64,000 bases of DNA from an uncultured Lysobacteraceae bacterium (lineage in GTDB: Bacteria; Pseudomonadota; Gammaproteobacteria; Xanthomonadales; Xanthomonadaceae). The first letter of the stretch is position 1; every line of letters begins with the position of its first letter. The DNA lies in NCBI GenBank assembly GCA_902825775.1, contig CADECF010000002.1, positions 62,001-126,000 of the forward strand. Reading direction: 5' to 3'. The translations under genes were made by a program, and so were the position numbers. Under the pieces are notes generated by a model that worked only from the letters and a program-made list of their open reading frames with translations, was not told the DNA's origin and did no database searches. This document shows, one piece after another, positions 8,377 through 16,812 of this stretch.

Positions 8377-9320
8377 TGCCCGCCGGCTCGCTTCGCCGGC
8401 GCGGCGCTGCCTTTCTCCGCGTCCGTGTTGGAGAGCGACCAAACATAGGCGGCCACCAGGCGCGAACGCGTCTCGCCGAGTAGACCGCGATGCGCCGGCA
8501 TCACGCCGTGGCGGCCATTGGCGATCGTCTTGGTCAGCGATTCTGTGCTATCGCCGTATAACCAGTAATCGTCGGTCAAGTCTGGTGCGCCGAGCTCAGG
8601 ATTGCCTTTTCCGTCGATGCCGTGACAGGCGACGCAGACTCCTTCGTAAAGCCGCTGGCCCTGTGCCGCGAAGTAATCGTTGGGCGCTGGATGCGAAAAA
8701 GATCGCACGTAACTGGCGACCGAAAGCACCGCATGCTCGCCGCCGATGCCGGTTAGCACCTGTCCCCACTCGGGCATGACCCCCTCGCGGCCGTCCAGCA
8801 CGGTTTCGAGCACGCGCTCCGGGGAGCCTCCCCAATGCCAGATGTCGTCGCGCAGGTTCGGATAGCCGATGGCGCCTTGTGCGGACGAACCATGGCAGGT
8901 GGCGCATGTGTTGTTGAAGATGGCGCGGCCCAGAGACAACGCCTGCGGATCGCGGGCCAGCATGGAGATCGGTTGTCCGTCATAGGGCCGGAAGGTTTCT
9001 TTCAGCTTCGCGTCCTCCGCTTCCTTGATCGTCGCGTGCTCGTTGCGCGAGGACCAGCTACCGTAGCCGGCGAAGTTGCCCAGCCCGGGGTACCAGATCA
9101 AATAGCCGACGCCGAATACGATGGTGATGTAGAACAGGTTGATCCACCACCGTGGCAAGGGCTTGTTGTACTCGGTGATGTCGCCGTCCCAGACATGGCT
9201 GGTGTCCTCCGGCTTGGGGTCGCCGGGGCGGCGACGCGCCGTCCACCACAACAACCATGCACAACCGGCGACGTTCAGCACGATCAACGCGATCACATAC
9301 CACGACCAGCCGCCACTCAT
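8373..9320 (-). CDS. ccoP: cbb3 oxidase diheme subunit CcoP
   Basis: A 315-residue protein with two N-terminal membrane helices (about residues 7-27 and 58-76) and two c-type heme domains, CATCH at 139-143 and CVACH at 229-233. The family signature WDGDITEYNKPLPRWW is at about 44-59. CcoP passes electrons from cytochrome c to CcoO/CcoN. It is of normal length. ATG at 9320 overlaps the ccoQ stop as ATGA. Confidence 0.97.
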   Translation of the reverse strand: MSGGWSWYVIALIVLNVAGCAWLLWWTARRRPGDPKPEDTSHVWDGDITEYNKPLPRWWINLFYITIVFGVGYLIWYPGLGNFAGYGSWSSRNEHATIKEAEDAKLKETFRPYDGQPISMLARDPQALSLGRAIFNNTCATCHGSSAQGAIGYPNLRDDIWHWGGSPERVLETVLDGREGVMPEWGQVLTGIGGEHAVLSVASYVRSFSHPAPNDYFAAQGQRLYEGVCVACHGIDGKGNPELGAPDLTDDYWLYGDSTESLTKTIANGRHGVMPAHRGLLGETRSRLVAAYVWSLSNTDAEKGSAAPAKRAGGQ

Positions 9321-9457
9321 CGCGTCGTCTCCTCTTCGTCGGACAAGGGCAGTCTTGCCGCGGTATCGAATTCAGCCTTGCGCCGCGGGTGCCAGACCCA
9401 GACCCAACCGCAAACGAACAGGACCAGTAGCGTCGAACTCACGATTCCCGATAGCAT
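9317..9457 (-). CDS. ccoQ: cbb3 oxidase small subunit CcoQ
   Basis: A short frame of 46 residues between ccoO and ccoP. The ATG at 9457 gives MLSGIVSSTLLVLFVCGWVW as a single membrane helix, then a charged tail rich in Arg, Glu and Asp. This is the length and layout of CcoQ, which stabilises the core oxidase. The stop overlaps the ccoP start (ATGA). It lies three bases after the ccoO stop. Confidence 0.9.
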   Translation of the reverse strand: MLSGIVSSTLLVLFVCGWVWVWHPRRKAEFDTAARLPLSDEEETTR

Positions 9458-9460
9458 CTC

Positions 9461-10075
9461 TCAGTCTCCTCGCGGTGCCTGTTTGCCCAGCGCCTGCAGA
9501 TAGGCGACTACCGCGTCCAACTCGGTCTTGTCGCCCAACGCTTCCGGTACTCCGGCGATCTCTTCGTCCGTGTACGGGTCGCCGAGACGCTGCAGCGAAC
9601 GCATGTGGAGGGAGACGGTGTCCGCGTCCAGCGAGGTTTGCGCCAGCCAGGGGAATGCGGGCATGTTGGATTCCGGGACGACGTCGCGAGGATTGATCAG
9701 ATGAACACGATGCCAATCGTCCGAATAGCGGCCGCCGACGCGGGCGAGGTCGGGCCCGGTGCGCTTGCTGCCCCACTGGAAGGGGCGGTCGTAGACGGAT
9801 TCGCCGGCGAGCGAGTAGTGACCGTATCGCTCTGATTCGAAGCGCAACGTGCGCACCATCTGCGAGTGGCAGTTGTAACAGCCTTCGCGAACGTAGATGT
9901 CGCGTCCGGCCAGTTGCAGCGCGGGGTAAGGCTTGACGCCCGGCAAAGGCTTGATAGCCTCGGCCTGGTACATCAACGGCACGATTTCGGCCAATCCGCC
10001 GAACGAAACCGCTACCGCGATGAGTACCGCCATCAAACCGATGTTCTTTTCGATCTTTTCGTGCGAATTGCTCAT
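9461..10075 (-). CDS. ccoO: cbb3 oxidase monoheme subunit CcoO
   Basis: A 204-residue protein with one N-terminal helix (about 12-34) and a single heme c motif CYNCH at 66-70, followed by the conserved [15 protein letters not shown]. It is the membrane cytochrome c subunit of cbb3 oxidase. I prefer the ATG at 10075, one base after the ccoN stop, over a GTG three codons upstream. The Met heme ligand lies in the SNMPAFPWL region near residue 140. Confidence 0.97.
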   Translation of the reverse strand: MSNSHEKIEKNIGLMAVLIAVAVSFGGLAEIVPLMYQAEAIKPLPGVKPYPALQLAGRDIYVREGCYNCHSQMVRTLRFESERYGHYSLAGESVYDRPFQWGSKRTGPDLARVGGRYSDDWHRVHLINPRDVVPESNMPAFPWLAQTSLDADTVSLHMRSLQRLGDPYTDEEIAGVPEALGDKTELDAVVAYLQALGKQAPRGD

Positions 10076-10076
10076 C

Positions 10077-11588
10077 TCAGGCACCTGCCGGTGAAGGGCG
10101 CGCTTCGGAAACGTCGGGCGCGAGGATTGGCTGCGGCGCCGGATTCTTGGCCAGCTGGTAGGTCTTCCAGGTGTTCAGCGCCATCAAACACATGCCGCCC
10201 AGCACCAGCAGTCCGCCACCTAGGCGCACGAGGTAGTAGGGATAGGTCGCGTTGAGAGATTCCACGAAACTGTAGGTCAGCGTGCCGTCGTCGTTGGTGG
10301 CTCGCCACATCAAACCTTGCATCACGCCGGCGATCCACATCGACGCGATGTAGAACACCACTCCCAGCGTGTGAGTCCAGAAATGTGCGTCGACCCATTT
10401 TGTCGAGTACATCGACGTCAGGCCGAGCAGGCGCGGCAGCAGCGCGTAGATCGAGCCGATGGAGATCATCGCGACCCAGCCCAGTGCGCCGGCATGGACG
10501 TGGCCCACCGTCCAGTCGGTGTAGTGCGACAGCGAGTTGACTGTCTTGATCGACATCATCGGGCCTTCGAAGGTCGCGATCATGTAGAAGCTGATCGCGA
10601 CGATCAGGAACTTGAGGATCGGGTCGGTGCGCAGCTTGTGCCAGACGCCCGAGAGCGTGAGGATGCCGTTCAGCGCGCCGCCCCACGACGGCGCCAGCAG
10701 GATCAGCGAGAACACCATGCCCACAGACTGCGCCCAGTCGGGCAGGGCGGTGTACTGCAGGTGGTGCGGACCCGCCCACATGTACACCGCGATCAGCGCC
10801 CAGAAGTGCACGATCGAGAGTCGATAGGAATAGACCGGACGGCCGGCCTGCTTGGGCACGAAGTAGTACATCATTCCCAGGAAGCCCGCGGTCAGCAGGA
10901 ATCCGACGGCGTTATGGCCGTACCACCACTGCACCATCGCGTCGACCGCGCCGCTATAGATGGGATAGGACTTGTCCAGCCCGGCCGGAATCGCAAGATT
11001 GTTGACGATGTGCAGTAGCGCGATCGCGATGATGTAGGCGCCGTAGAACCAATTAGCGACGTAGATGTGCTTGACGTTGCGCTTGGCGATCGTGCCGAAG
11101 AAAAGCACGGCGTAGGCGACCCAGACGATCGTGATCAGGATGTCGATCGGCCATTCCAGCTCGGCGTATTCCTTGCCCTGGGTCATGCCGAGCGGCAGGG
11201 TGACGGCGGCCGCGACGATCACTGCCTGCCAGCCCCAAAAGACGAACGCCGCCAGTCGATCGGAGATCAGGCGGACGTGGCAGGTGCGCTGCACCACATG
11301 CAGGCTGGTCGCGAACAGCGCGCTGCCGCCGAAGGCGAAGATCACCGCGTTGGTATGCAGCGGCCGGAGACGGCCGTAACTGAGCCAGGGAATGCCCTCG
11401 CCGATGGTGGGCCAATAGAGTTGCGCAGCAATCAGCACGCCCACGGCCATGCCCACGATGCCCCAGATCACGGTCATCACCGCGAACTGGCGCACCACCT
11501 TGTTGTTGTAGGTGCCACGCGATCCGGTATCAGCCGGAACGACCAGGTCAAGGCCGGGGGAATCGCTGGAAACGGAATACGCCGCCAT
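10077..11588 (-). CDS. ccoN: cbb3 cytochrome c oxidase catalytic subunit CcoN
   Basis: A 503-residue heme-copper oxidase subunit I of the cbb3 (C-family) type, the high-affinity O2-reducing and proton-pumping core. H78 in RPLHTN (heme b ligand region) and H225 in [10 protein letters not shown] (active-site region) are visible, with about 12 membrane helices. It is the first gene of an 11-gene run ending at 1994. The 289 bp upstream contain a perfect FNR box and a matching -10, so expression is expected to rise at low oxygen. Confidence 0.97.
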   Translation of the reverse strand: MAAYSVSSDSPGLDLVVPADTGSRGTYNNKVVRQFAVMTVIWGIVGMAVGVLIAAQLYWPTIGEGIPWLSYGRLRPLHTNAVIFAFGGSALFATSLHVVQRTCHVRLISDRLAAFVFWGWQAVIVAAAVTLPLGMTQGKEYAELEWPIDILITIVWVAYAVLFFGTIAKRNVKHIYVANWFYGAYIIAIALLHIVNNLAIPAGLDKSYPIYSGAVDAMVQWWYGHNAVGFLLTAGFLGMMYYFVPKQAGRPVYSYRLSIVHFWALIAVYMWAGPHHLQYTALPDWAQSVGMVFSLILLAPSWGGALNGILTLSGVWHKLRTDPILKFLIVAISFYMIATFEGPMMSIKTVNSLSHYTDWTVGHVHAGALGWVAMISIGSIYALLPRLLGLTSMYSTKWVDAHFWTHTLGVVFYIASMWIAGVMQGLMWRATNDDGTLTYSFVESLNATYPYYLVRLGGGLLVLGGMCLMALNTWKTYQLAKNPAPQPILAPDVSEARPSPAGA

Positions 11589-11616
11589 AAAGACAGTCTC
11601 GAAGTGGCTGGCACGG

Positions 11617-11658
11617 ATTATTCCGGCCGGGCGGGAACTGGGACTTGATTTGGATCAA
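11617..11658 (-). promoter_or_regulatory. FNR-type class II promoter of the cco operon
   Basis: A perfect FNR/ANR box TTGAT-TTGG-ATCAA lies at 11645-11658. After a 22-bp gap comes the -10 hexamer AATAAT at 11617-11622, placing the box centre at -41.5 of a start site near 11610, about 22 bp before the ccoN ATG. Confidence 0.85.
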
Positions 11659-11877
11659 GGCGGATACGGCAACGTACTTTTGCGAAGGCCGGCGCCTAGA
11701 TCGCTCGTGAATACTGCAGCCGGTCAATGAGTGCGGCTGTCGCAAATAGCGGTCTTGCACGGCCAGTGTTATCGGGCCGCAATCCATATGCCCCTGGCAG
11801 TCGGCCTCGCGCGTACACGGGCTCAAGGGCCGGGTTGAGCTACAGAACCTTCGTAGTCGCGCGGTTCCCAGTCGCGC

Positions 11878-12528
11878 TCATCTCACCTTGACCCGGTTGT
11901 CGACCTTTTTGACCCCGGCAACCAGCCATGCCGCGTCTTCGACGGCGTTGCGGGCAACCCAGTCCTCCACCTTGCCTTTCAATACGACTTGACCTTCTTC
12001 GTCGACATCGACGCAGATGGCAGAAGCCTGCACGTCGGCCCGGCGGTGCATGGCCTCCTTAATGGAGTTCTTGATGTCCTCCTTCTTGGAGACCCGGCGG
12101 AGTACGATCTCGTTCTTCAAACCTGCGACGCCAGCCAGCCGACGCAGATCCTGTTCGGCCTCGGCCCGCTGGTACTGCCAGTCCACGCTGCCCGACAGGG
12201 TCAAACAGCCGTCCTCGACGGTGACTTTCACCGCCCCGCGGGGGATTGCGGTGTTCCAGTCCAAGACGGTGGCAGCGCGTTTGGCGACTTCCTCGTCTGT
12301 AAGCTGGAACTCCGGGGAGCGTCGCACCTCAAGCTCCACCACGATGCCGCGCACGCCCTTGACTCTGGCAGCGGCGTCGACAACGGCCGTCTTGTCCGCG
12401 TAGCTGTTGACGTGGCCAGTGAGGGTGACGAGGCGGTTGTCGACCGAAACGCCGACACCGGAGGCATCGATGCGAGGGTCGAACTTTAGTTCTTCGAGCA
12501 CATACCGCCGCAATTTTTCGCTGTTCAT
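11878..12528 (-). CDS. Triple BON-domain (OsmY-like) protein
   Basis: A 216-residue protein made of three BON domains (about 2-70, 75-145 and 148-216), each with the pattern VxxGxVxLxGxVxxxxxKxxAxxAAxxVxGVxxV. BON domains bind phospholipid or act as envelope and stress modules. No signal peptide is visible, so this version is probably cytoplasmic. The start codon is at 12528. A perfect FNR box and good -10 lie upstream, so it belongs to the low-oxygen regulon. Such triple-BON proteins commonly neighbour universal stress proteins in proteobacteria. Confidence 0.88.
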   Translation of the reverse strand: MNSEKLRRYVLEELKFDPRIDASGVGVSVDNRLVTLTGHVNSYADKTAVVDAAARVKGVRGIVVELEVRRSPEFQLTDEEVAKRAATVLDWNTAIPRGAVKVTVEDGCLTLSGSVDWQYQRAEAEQDLRRLAGVAGLKNEIVLRRVSKKEDIKNSIKEAMHRRADVQASAICVDVDEEGQVVLKGKVEDWVARNAVEDAAWLVAGVKKVDNRVKVR

Positions 12529-12552
12529 GGCCGCTCCCTCCGAAGGAACCTG

Positions 12553-12594
12553 ATTACAGCGTCAAGGCGAATTGCATCTTTTGATCGAGATCAA
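12553..12594 (-). promoter_or_regulatory. FNR-type promoter of the BON gene
   Basis: Perfect box TTGAT-CGAG-ATCAA at 12581-12594, then 22 bp, then -10 TGTAAT at 12553-12558 (five of six bases of the consensus). The predicted start site is about 18 bp upstream of the BON ATG. Confidence 0.85.
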
Positions 12595-12642
12595 TGGTCA
12601 GTCCGATCCTTGTGATTCAAGTTTTCCGGCCGCGCAGATGCC

Positions 12643-14064
12643 TTAGTCGCCCTTGGCGGCCTTGGTGAGCTTATGGCGCAAGTCGACGCTGTCGCGATAT
12701 TCGGGCACCCGTGCATCCCAGTGAAGTTCTCGTTCGATCCGTTTGCGAAGCTCATCTGAAGCGCCAGATTCACCGTGCACCAGAAATACCGCGCGAGGCT
12801 GGCGCGGCGCGGCATCGAGCCAAGTTAGGATTTCGTCGGCATCGGCGTGGGCCGATGCGGCGCCCAACGTTATCACTTCGGCATTCACAGATACGTCCTG
12901 ACCGTAGATGCGCACCGATTTGGCGCCCGACGCCAGGGCCGCGCCGCGCGTGCCGCCTGCCTGGTATCCGCTGAGCAGGATCGCGTTGCGTGGATCGGGC
13001 GCGAACGTGGTCAGATGATGCAGCACTCGGCCGCCGGTGAGCATGCCCGCGGCGGAAACGATGATCATCGGTCCCTTCTTGCGGTTAAGTGCTTTGGATT
13101 CTTCGGCTGTACGCACCAGTCGGGTCATTCGCCGCATGTTTTCCAGAGCACCGGCATCCAGACGGTGTTGACCGGCGTAACGGTGATAGAGATCGGTCAC
13201 ATCTGTAGCCATCGGGCTATTGAGGTAGACAGGAGTGTCTGGAATGGCTCCGTCCTGTTGGAGCTCGGCGATGGTGTGCAGCAGCAACTGCGCGCGACCG
13301 ACCGCAAAGGCTGGGATTACAGCCACACCGTTCCTGCCGAGCACGCTGGAGAGGGTGCTTTCAAGTTCGTTCTTCAGCGACCCTGGAGGGTGGTGCCTAT
13401 CGCCATAAGTGGATTCGCAGACGATCCAATCACTTTCGGCTGGAGGCGCCGGTGCAGGCATGATCGGATCGTTCGGGCGGCCGATATCGCCGCTGAAGGT
13501 GATGCGTATACCGCCGTGGTCGAGCGTCACCGCAGCCGCGCCCAGGATATGTCCCTGGTTCTTGAGAAAGGCTTGGATGCCTGGGACCGCAGCGAAATGC
13601 TGCTCGAAGGGTACGGTGCGGAAGCGTTCGAGGCAGGCTCGCGCTTCCTTTTCAGTGTATAGAGGCTCGGCCGGATGATGTCGCGATGAACCGATCCGGT
13701 TCGCGTAGCCGGCCTCTTCTTCCAGAAGTCTTCCTGAATCCGGTAACAGAATGCCGCACAGCGCCCGGGTCGCGTCGGTGCACCAGATCGGACCGCGGAA
13801 GCCTTCTCGTATCAAACGCGGCAGATAGCCCGAGTGGTCCAGATGGGCATGCGTCAGCACCACTGCGTCGATCGAGGCCGGATCGACCGGGAACGATGCC
13901 CAGTTGCGTAATCGCAACTGCTTATATCCCTGAAAGAGACCGCAATCCACCAACAAGCGCGCGTTACCGGTCTCTACCATATGGCGCGAGCCGGTCACCG
14001 TGGCGTTGGCGCCCAGGAAGGTGAGTGCGAAACGACTAGGGTCGCCAGCAGAAAGTGCAGCCAT
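12643..14064 (-). CDS. MBL-fold metallo-hydrolase with RNA-specificity (beta-CASP) domain
   Basis: A 473-residue protein of the CPSF73/Ysh1-like group of metallo-beta-lactamase fold RNA nucleases. The metal motif THAHLDHSG is at about 71-79 and FSGDIG near 212. The beta-CASP region contains ECESTYGDRHH-type sequence (about 240) and PAFAVGRAQ. The C-terminus contains the HxH-type motif SAHADADE. Catalytic residues appear intact. The family cleaves or degrades RNA, and this version is typical of hypoxia or stress islands of proteobacteria. An FNR-like box lies upstream. RNA substrates are unknown. Confidence 0.88.
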   Translation of the reverse strand: MAALSAGDPSRFALTFLGANATVTGSRHMVETGNARLLVDCGLFQGYKQLRLRNWASFPVDPASIDAVVLTHAHLDHSGYLPRLIREGFRGPIWCTDATRALCGILLPDSGRLLEEEAGYANRIGSSRHHPAEPLYTEKEARACLERFRTVPFEQHFAAVPGIQAFLKNQGHILGAAAVTLDHGGIRITFSGDIGRPNDPIMPAPAPPAESDWIVCESTYGDRHHPPGSLKNELESTLSSVLGRNGVAVIPAFAVGRAQLLLHTIAELQQDGAIPDTPVYLNSPMATDVTDLYHRYAGQHRLDAGALENMRRMTRLVRTAEESKALNRKKGPMIIVSAAGMLTGGRVLHHLTTFAPDPRNAILLSGYQAGGTRGAALASGAKSVRIYGQDVSVNAEVITLGAASAHADADEILTWLDAAPRQPRAVFLVHGESGASDELRKRIERELHWDARVPEYRDSVDLRHKLTKAAKGD

Positions 14065-14065
14065 A

Positions 14066-14649
14066 TCACCAGCTCTTGGCCTGGATGATTCTATTAGGCA
14101 GCCTGCGCGGTAGGCCTGGGTTGATCGAGGTCAACCAAGTGGGTTTCGATCGGGATTCACAGATGCGTGCGTTAGCGTCTGCGGGAACGCGATCACCCTC
14201 GGCGACGCGAATATAGTCGCCGACCACGAGTTCGGCCGATAGGGCCGATACCACTCTCCCGTCGCGAACCACTTTGCGCTCGGCGCGCTTAGATTCGCGT
14301 AAAGCCTGTAGAGCGCGTTCTGATCGCCAACCCTGGATAGGGTGAGTGCAATGACGGTCGCGCCCGATACGGCGAGCAGGGCGACATCGCCCGCTTCGCC
14401 GAGCGCCAGGTAAAGAATCGTGGCAGCGATCAGCAGAAGCAGCATGGATTGACGCAGGATTTCGGCCAGGAGCCGCGGCCACCGGCGGCGATCCGCGCTC
14501 GGCAGCAGATTGGGACCGTTGCGGCGCAGCCGCTGGTCCGCTTCGGTGGAAGACAGCCCTAGGCCGCCGGCTGCGGTTGGTGGGGCGCCGAGCGTCGGTG
14601 CAGATTGAGGCGAATCCGTCTGCTGGCAGGCCGCGCGACCGAAAGGCAT
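14066..14649 (-). pseudogene. Broken N-terminal fragment of a cation-transporting P-type ATPase
   Basis: Reading from ATG 14649, one frame gives the cation-ATPase N-terminal domain: LSSTEADQRLRRNGPNLLP, then a first membrane helix with LLLLIAATILYLALGEAGD and SGATVIAL. Near 14340 the homology jumps to another frame, which continues with RSERALQALRESKRAERKVV, then LVVGDYIRVAEGDRVPADA. After that the sequence stops matching; no actuator TGES, phosphorylation motif or the remaining ~700 residues are present. So the gene carries both a frameshift and a large 3' deletion. Its FNR-type promoter is preserved. P-type ATPases of this kind usually accompany USP/MBL/BON genes in hypoxia regulons. Confidence 0.8.
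14093..14134 (-). promoter_or_regulatory. FNR-like promoter of the MBL gene
   Basis: Box TTGAT-CGAG-GTCAA at 14121-14134 (a mixed half-site), 22 bp, then -10 CCTAAT at 14093-14098. It lies in what would be the 3' part of the broken ATPase gene. Confidence 0.7.
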
Positions 14650-14675
14650 GCGGGTGGTCCTGAAGAGTAGGGCGG

Positions 14676-14717
14676 ACGCTACACCGCGACTGATTTCTGA
14701 GAATTGATCGAGATCAG
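14676..14717 (-). promoter_or_regulatory. FNR-like promoter of the ATPase pseudogene
   Basis: Box TTGAT-CGAG-ATCAG at 14704-14717 (one mismatch), 22 bp, -10 TAGCGT at 14676-14681. It is divergent from the next box. Confidence 0.65.
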
Positions 14718-14731
14718 CGATCGAAGCTCTT

Positions 14732-14773
14732 TTGATCAGAATCAAGGACCGCCCCTTTCGGTCGGGATAGCGT
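14732..14773 (+). promoter_or_regulatory. FNR-type promoter of the coiled-coil protein operon
   Basis: Perfect box TTGAT-CAGA-ATCAA at 14732-14745, 22 bp, -10 TAGCGT at 14768-14773. It shares its -10 sequence with the divergent promoter. The predicted start is near 14780, leaving a leader of about 30 nt. Confidence 0.85.
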
Positions 14774-14810
14774 GCGCACACAGATACTGGAGACATCCAC
14801 GGAGGACAAC

Positions 14811-15350
14811 ATGAAGATGACAATCCAGGCCCTCACACTCGCCTTGTTGCTGGCAACAGGCTCGAACGCATCCGCACAAGAAGCGCGCCCGTCAGCCGAG
14901 CAGAAGCCATCGGAAGTCACCGAAGCGACGCAGCGGGCCGAGATGCGCCGCGAAGTCGAAGAGGCAGCGCGTGCCATCAATGCCTACTCGGTAGCACGAA
15001 GGGGAGACGCGGCCAAACGCGCGCAACGGGCGATGGATGACATGGACCAGCGCCTCCGCTATTTCCAGGCCGAATGGTCCGCCGAGGCCAAGCGGATAGG
15101 CGACCGCTCGCAAGCTAACCGCGAGCGCGCGCTGGTCGAAGCCCGGGAACGGCGGGCGGAGCTGGAAAAGCAGTACCACGCGATGCAGGATAGCAATGCG
15201 CAAGCCTGGGAACGCGCGCGCGATGGTTTTATTCGCGCCTATCGCGACCTTGCCGTCACGCTTGGTATTCCAAGGCCGAAGCAGGAGACGAAGGAGGACG
15301 AGAAGACCGAGGACGACAAGGCTAAAGCCGACGAGTCCGAGGCTAGGTAA
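14811..15350 (+). CDS. Periplasmic coiled-coil stress protein
   Basis: A 179-residue protein with a clear signal peptide (MKMTIQALTLALLLATGSNA, cleavage after ASA). The mature part is almost wholly helical and highly charged (Arg/Glu/Lys), with coiled-coil potential from about 35 to 150. The tail is Lys/Glu/Asp-rich and low complexity. Start ATG 14811 has GGAGG six bases upstream; an earlier in-frame ATG lacks one. It resembles the sll1863-type stress response proteins in overall character, but that is a weak match. It is driven by an FNR box and followed by two overlapping genes, so it opens a three-gene operon. Confidence 0.75.
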   Translation: MKMTIQALTLALLLATGSNASAQEARPSAEQKPSEVTEATQRAEMRREVEEAARAINAYSVARRGDAAKRAQRAMDDMDQRLRYFQAEWSAEAKRIGDRSQANRERALVEARERRAELEKQYHAMQDSNAQAWERARDGFIRAYRDLAVTLGIPRPKQETKEDEKTEDDKAKADESEAR

Positions 15351-15499
15351 TGGTCGAGACTCCAGACCGCACGCCCGTCGCTATCCATGGGCGGGCGATC
15401 GCGGTCCTTGCTGTCTTTGCGGGCTTGGCTGGATTGCTCAGCCTCGAAACCGTGCACAGTTGGGTACGACAAGCTTTGGCTTGGCGGAGCCGATCGTGA
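15350..15499 (+). CDS. Small single-helix membrane protein
   Basis: A 49-residue frame. ATG 15350 overlaps the preceding stop (TAATG), and its TGA overlaps the next gene's GTG (GTGA). It encodes a basic N-terminus, one membrane helix (AIAVLAVFAGLAGLLSL, about 17-32) and a Trp/Arg-rich tail. Overlaps at both ends are the main evidence that it is real. I do not recognise the family. Confidence 0.55.
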   Translation: MVETPDRTPVAIHGRAIAVLAVFAGLAGLLSLETVHSWVRQALAWRSRS

Positions 15500-16032
15500 C
15501 GTCCCACCCGATACTTGGCCCTGCGCTGTTTGTGTTGCTCGCGGCGACGTCTGCGATGCTAGCCTTCTTTTCGAGCGCGGTCGTCGTACCCGCGGCGGTA
15601 TACGCATGGGGCCGACCAGCCACAATCTGCCTATTATGGCTAGGCTGGTGGCTAGGCGGTGTAGTCACTTACGCGCTGGGTCGAGGATTGCGGGCTCCGC
15701 TTATCCATACGCTAACCCGGGCTCCGGCGCTCGAAAAATATCTACCGCGCTTACCCAGGCAACTTAGCTGGCCGACTGTGCTGCTCATGCAGCTTGCATT
15801 GCCCTCGGAAGTGCCCGGCTATGTCTGCGGGGTGATGAAGGTGCCGTTCTTCACCTATGCCAGCGCGTTGGCGCTGGCGGAGTTGCCCTATGCCGTTGGC
15901 GCGGTGGTGGCCGGCGACAGCATCGTTCGGGGACAGACCATATGGCTCATCGCGCTCGGTGCATTGGCGGCGCTCTCGATGGTGACGGCCTATCGTCTAT
16001 TGCATCGCGCATTGCGCCGCAAAAACGCATAG
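15496..16032 (+). CDS. VTT-domain (DedA/TVP38-like) membrane protein
   Basis: A 178-residue polytopic protein starting at GTG 15496, which overlaps the previous stop. It contains a VTT/SNARE-associated domain: helix FVLLAATSAMLAFFSSA, then PAAVYAWGRPATICLLWLGW, GGVVTYALGR near 58-67, and PGYVCGVMKVPFFTYASAL near 115-133. DedA-type proteins act in lipid flipping and membrane homeostasis. The sequence is shorter than classical DedA (about 200 residues). It ends 20 bp from the convergent GNAT gene. Confidence 0.75.
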   Translation: MTSHPILGPALFVLLAATSAMLAFFSSAVVVPAAVYAWGRPATICLLWLGWWLGGVVTYALGRGLRAPLIHTLTRAPALEKYLPRLPRQLSWPTVLLMQLALPSEVPGYVCGVMKVPFFTYASALALAELPYAVGAVVAGDSIVRGQTIWLIALGALAALSMVTAYRLLHRALRRKNA

Positions 16033-16052
16033 TACAGGCGGCTCCACATGCC

Positions 16053-16625
16053 TCACGCCAGGGGTTTTGGCCCATTCAAAGGCAGGGAGTAGATGACCTG
16101 GTGGACATCGTCCGGATCCGGCCGCCGATGGAAACCCAGATCGGTAGCCAAGTCCCGCATCTCGATATTCTCGGCCAGGTCGGTGGACTCCATCAGGCGC
16201 AGGCCGCGCTCCTGCGCGATCTTGATCAGCTTCTGCATCAGCGCCGTGCCCAGCCCTTTATGCTGCCATTCGTCAGCAACCACGACGGCGCACTCGCAGC
16301 GTTCGCGCGTCTCATCTACCGCGTAGCGGCTGACGCCAACGATACGATCCTTGCCGTTGCCTTCGACCACCGCGGCCAGCGCCACATCGTTGACATAGTC
16401 GATGTCGGTGAGTTTGTGGATGAATTCTTCGCTCGGACAGGACATCTGACCGAGAAAGCGCATCCGCTTCGAATCCGCCGACAAGGCCTGGATGAAATCC
16501 CGCTCCGCTTGCGCATCCCGGTTTCCGATCGGACGGATCAAAACCCAGCTGCCGTCGGAAAGGGTTTGGTGCCAGCGGGGATAGTCCGGACCCACGTAGG
16601 CGGACGGCGAGTAGGTATCGATCAT
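16053..16625 (-). CDS. GNAT family N-acetyltransferase, stress-regulon type
   Basis: A 190-residue GNAT acetyltransferase. The acetyl-CoA loop reads EWQHKGLGTALM (Q/R-x-x-G-x-G/A, about 118-129). The N-terminal half contains LIRPIGNRDAQAERDFIQAL, the usual GNAT alpha-1 region. It resembles the acetyltransferase domain of Pat-type protein acetylases, but without their CoA-ligase-like domain, so protein lysine acetylation is possible and unproven. A perfect FNR box lies 57 bp upstream. A second GNAT with the same kind of promoter lies at 18190-18759. Confidence 0.85.
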   Translation of the reverse strand: MIDTYSPSAYVGPDYPRWHQTLSDGSWVLIRPIGNRDAQAERDFIQALSADSKRMRFLGQMSCPSEEFIHKLTDIDYVNDVALAAVVEGNGKDRIVGVSRYAVDETRERCECAVVVADEWQHKGLGTALMQKLIKIAQERGLRLMESTDLAENIEMRDLATDLGFHRRPDPDDVHQVIYSLPLNGPKPLA

Positions 16626-16681
16626 GATGGGTTCTCCGGATTTTCGACGCTGCCAGCATCGCGGAAACCTCGGAGTCGGAT

Positions 16682-16695
16682 TTGATTCAGATCAA
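16682..16695 (-). promoter_or_regulatory. FNR box of the first GNAT gene
   Basis: Perfect TTGAT-TCAG-ATCAA, 57 bp before the GNAT ATG. No convincing -10 hexamer lies at the expected place. It is divergent from the next box. Confidence 0.75.
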
Positions 16696-16742
16696 CCGGA
16701 GGCGGTCGCGCGCGAAATCTTCGGCATACCGCCGTGAAAGCC

Positions 16743-16756
16743 TTGATCCAGATCAA
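16743..16756 (+). promoter_or_regulatory. FNR box of the first universal stress protein gene
   Basis: Perfect TTGAT-CCAG-ATCAA, followed after 22 bp by a weak -10 (CCCAAT, 16779-16784). It rules out the upstream ATG at 16765 as start, since that would lie before the transcript begins. Confidence 0.8.
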
Positions 16757-16812
16757 AAGGCTGCATGGCCGAAAGCAGCCCAATAGCGTCTAGTCCATTC
16801 CGGTTTGCAGCA

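Noticed and set aside
16765-16812. ATG at 16765 as start of the universal stress protein
   Set aside because: It lies only 9 bp after the FNR box, upstream of the expected transcript start; MFKDLIVPV at 16813 is the canonical N-terminus.
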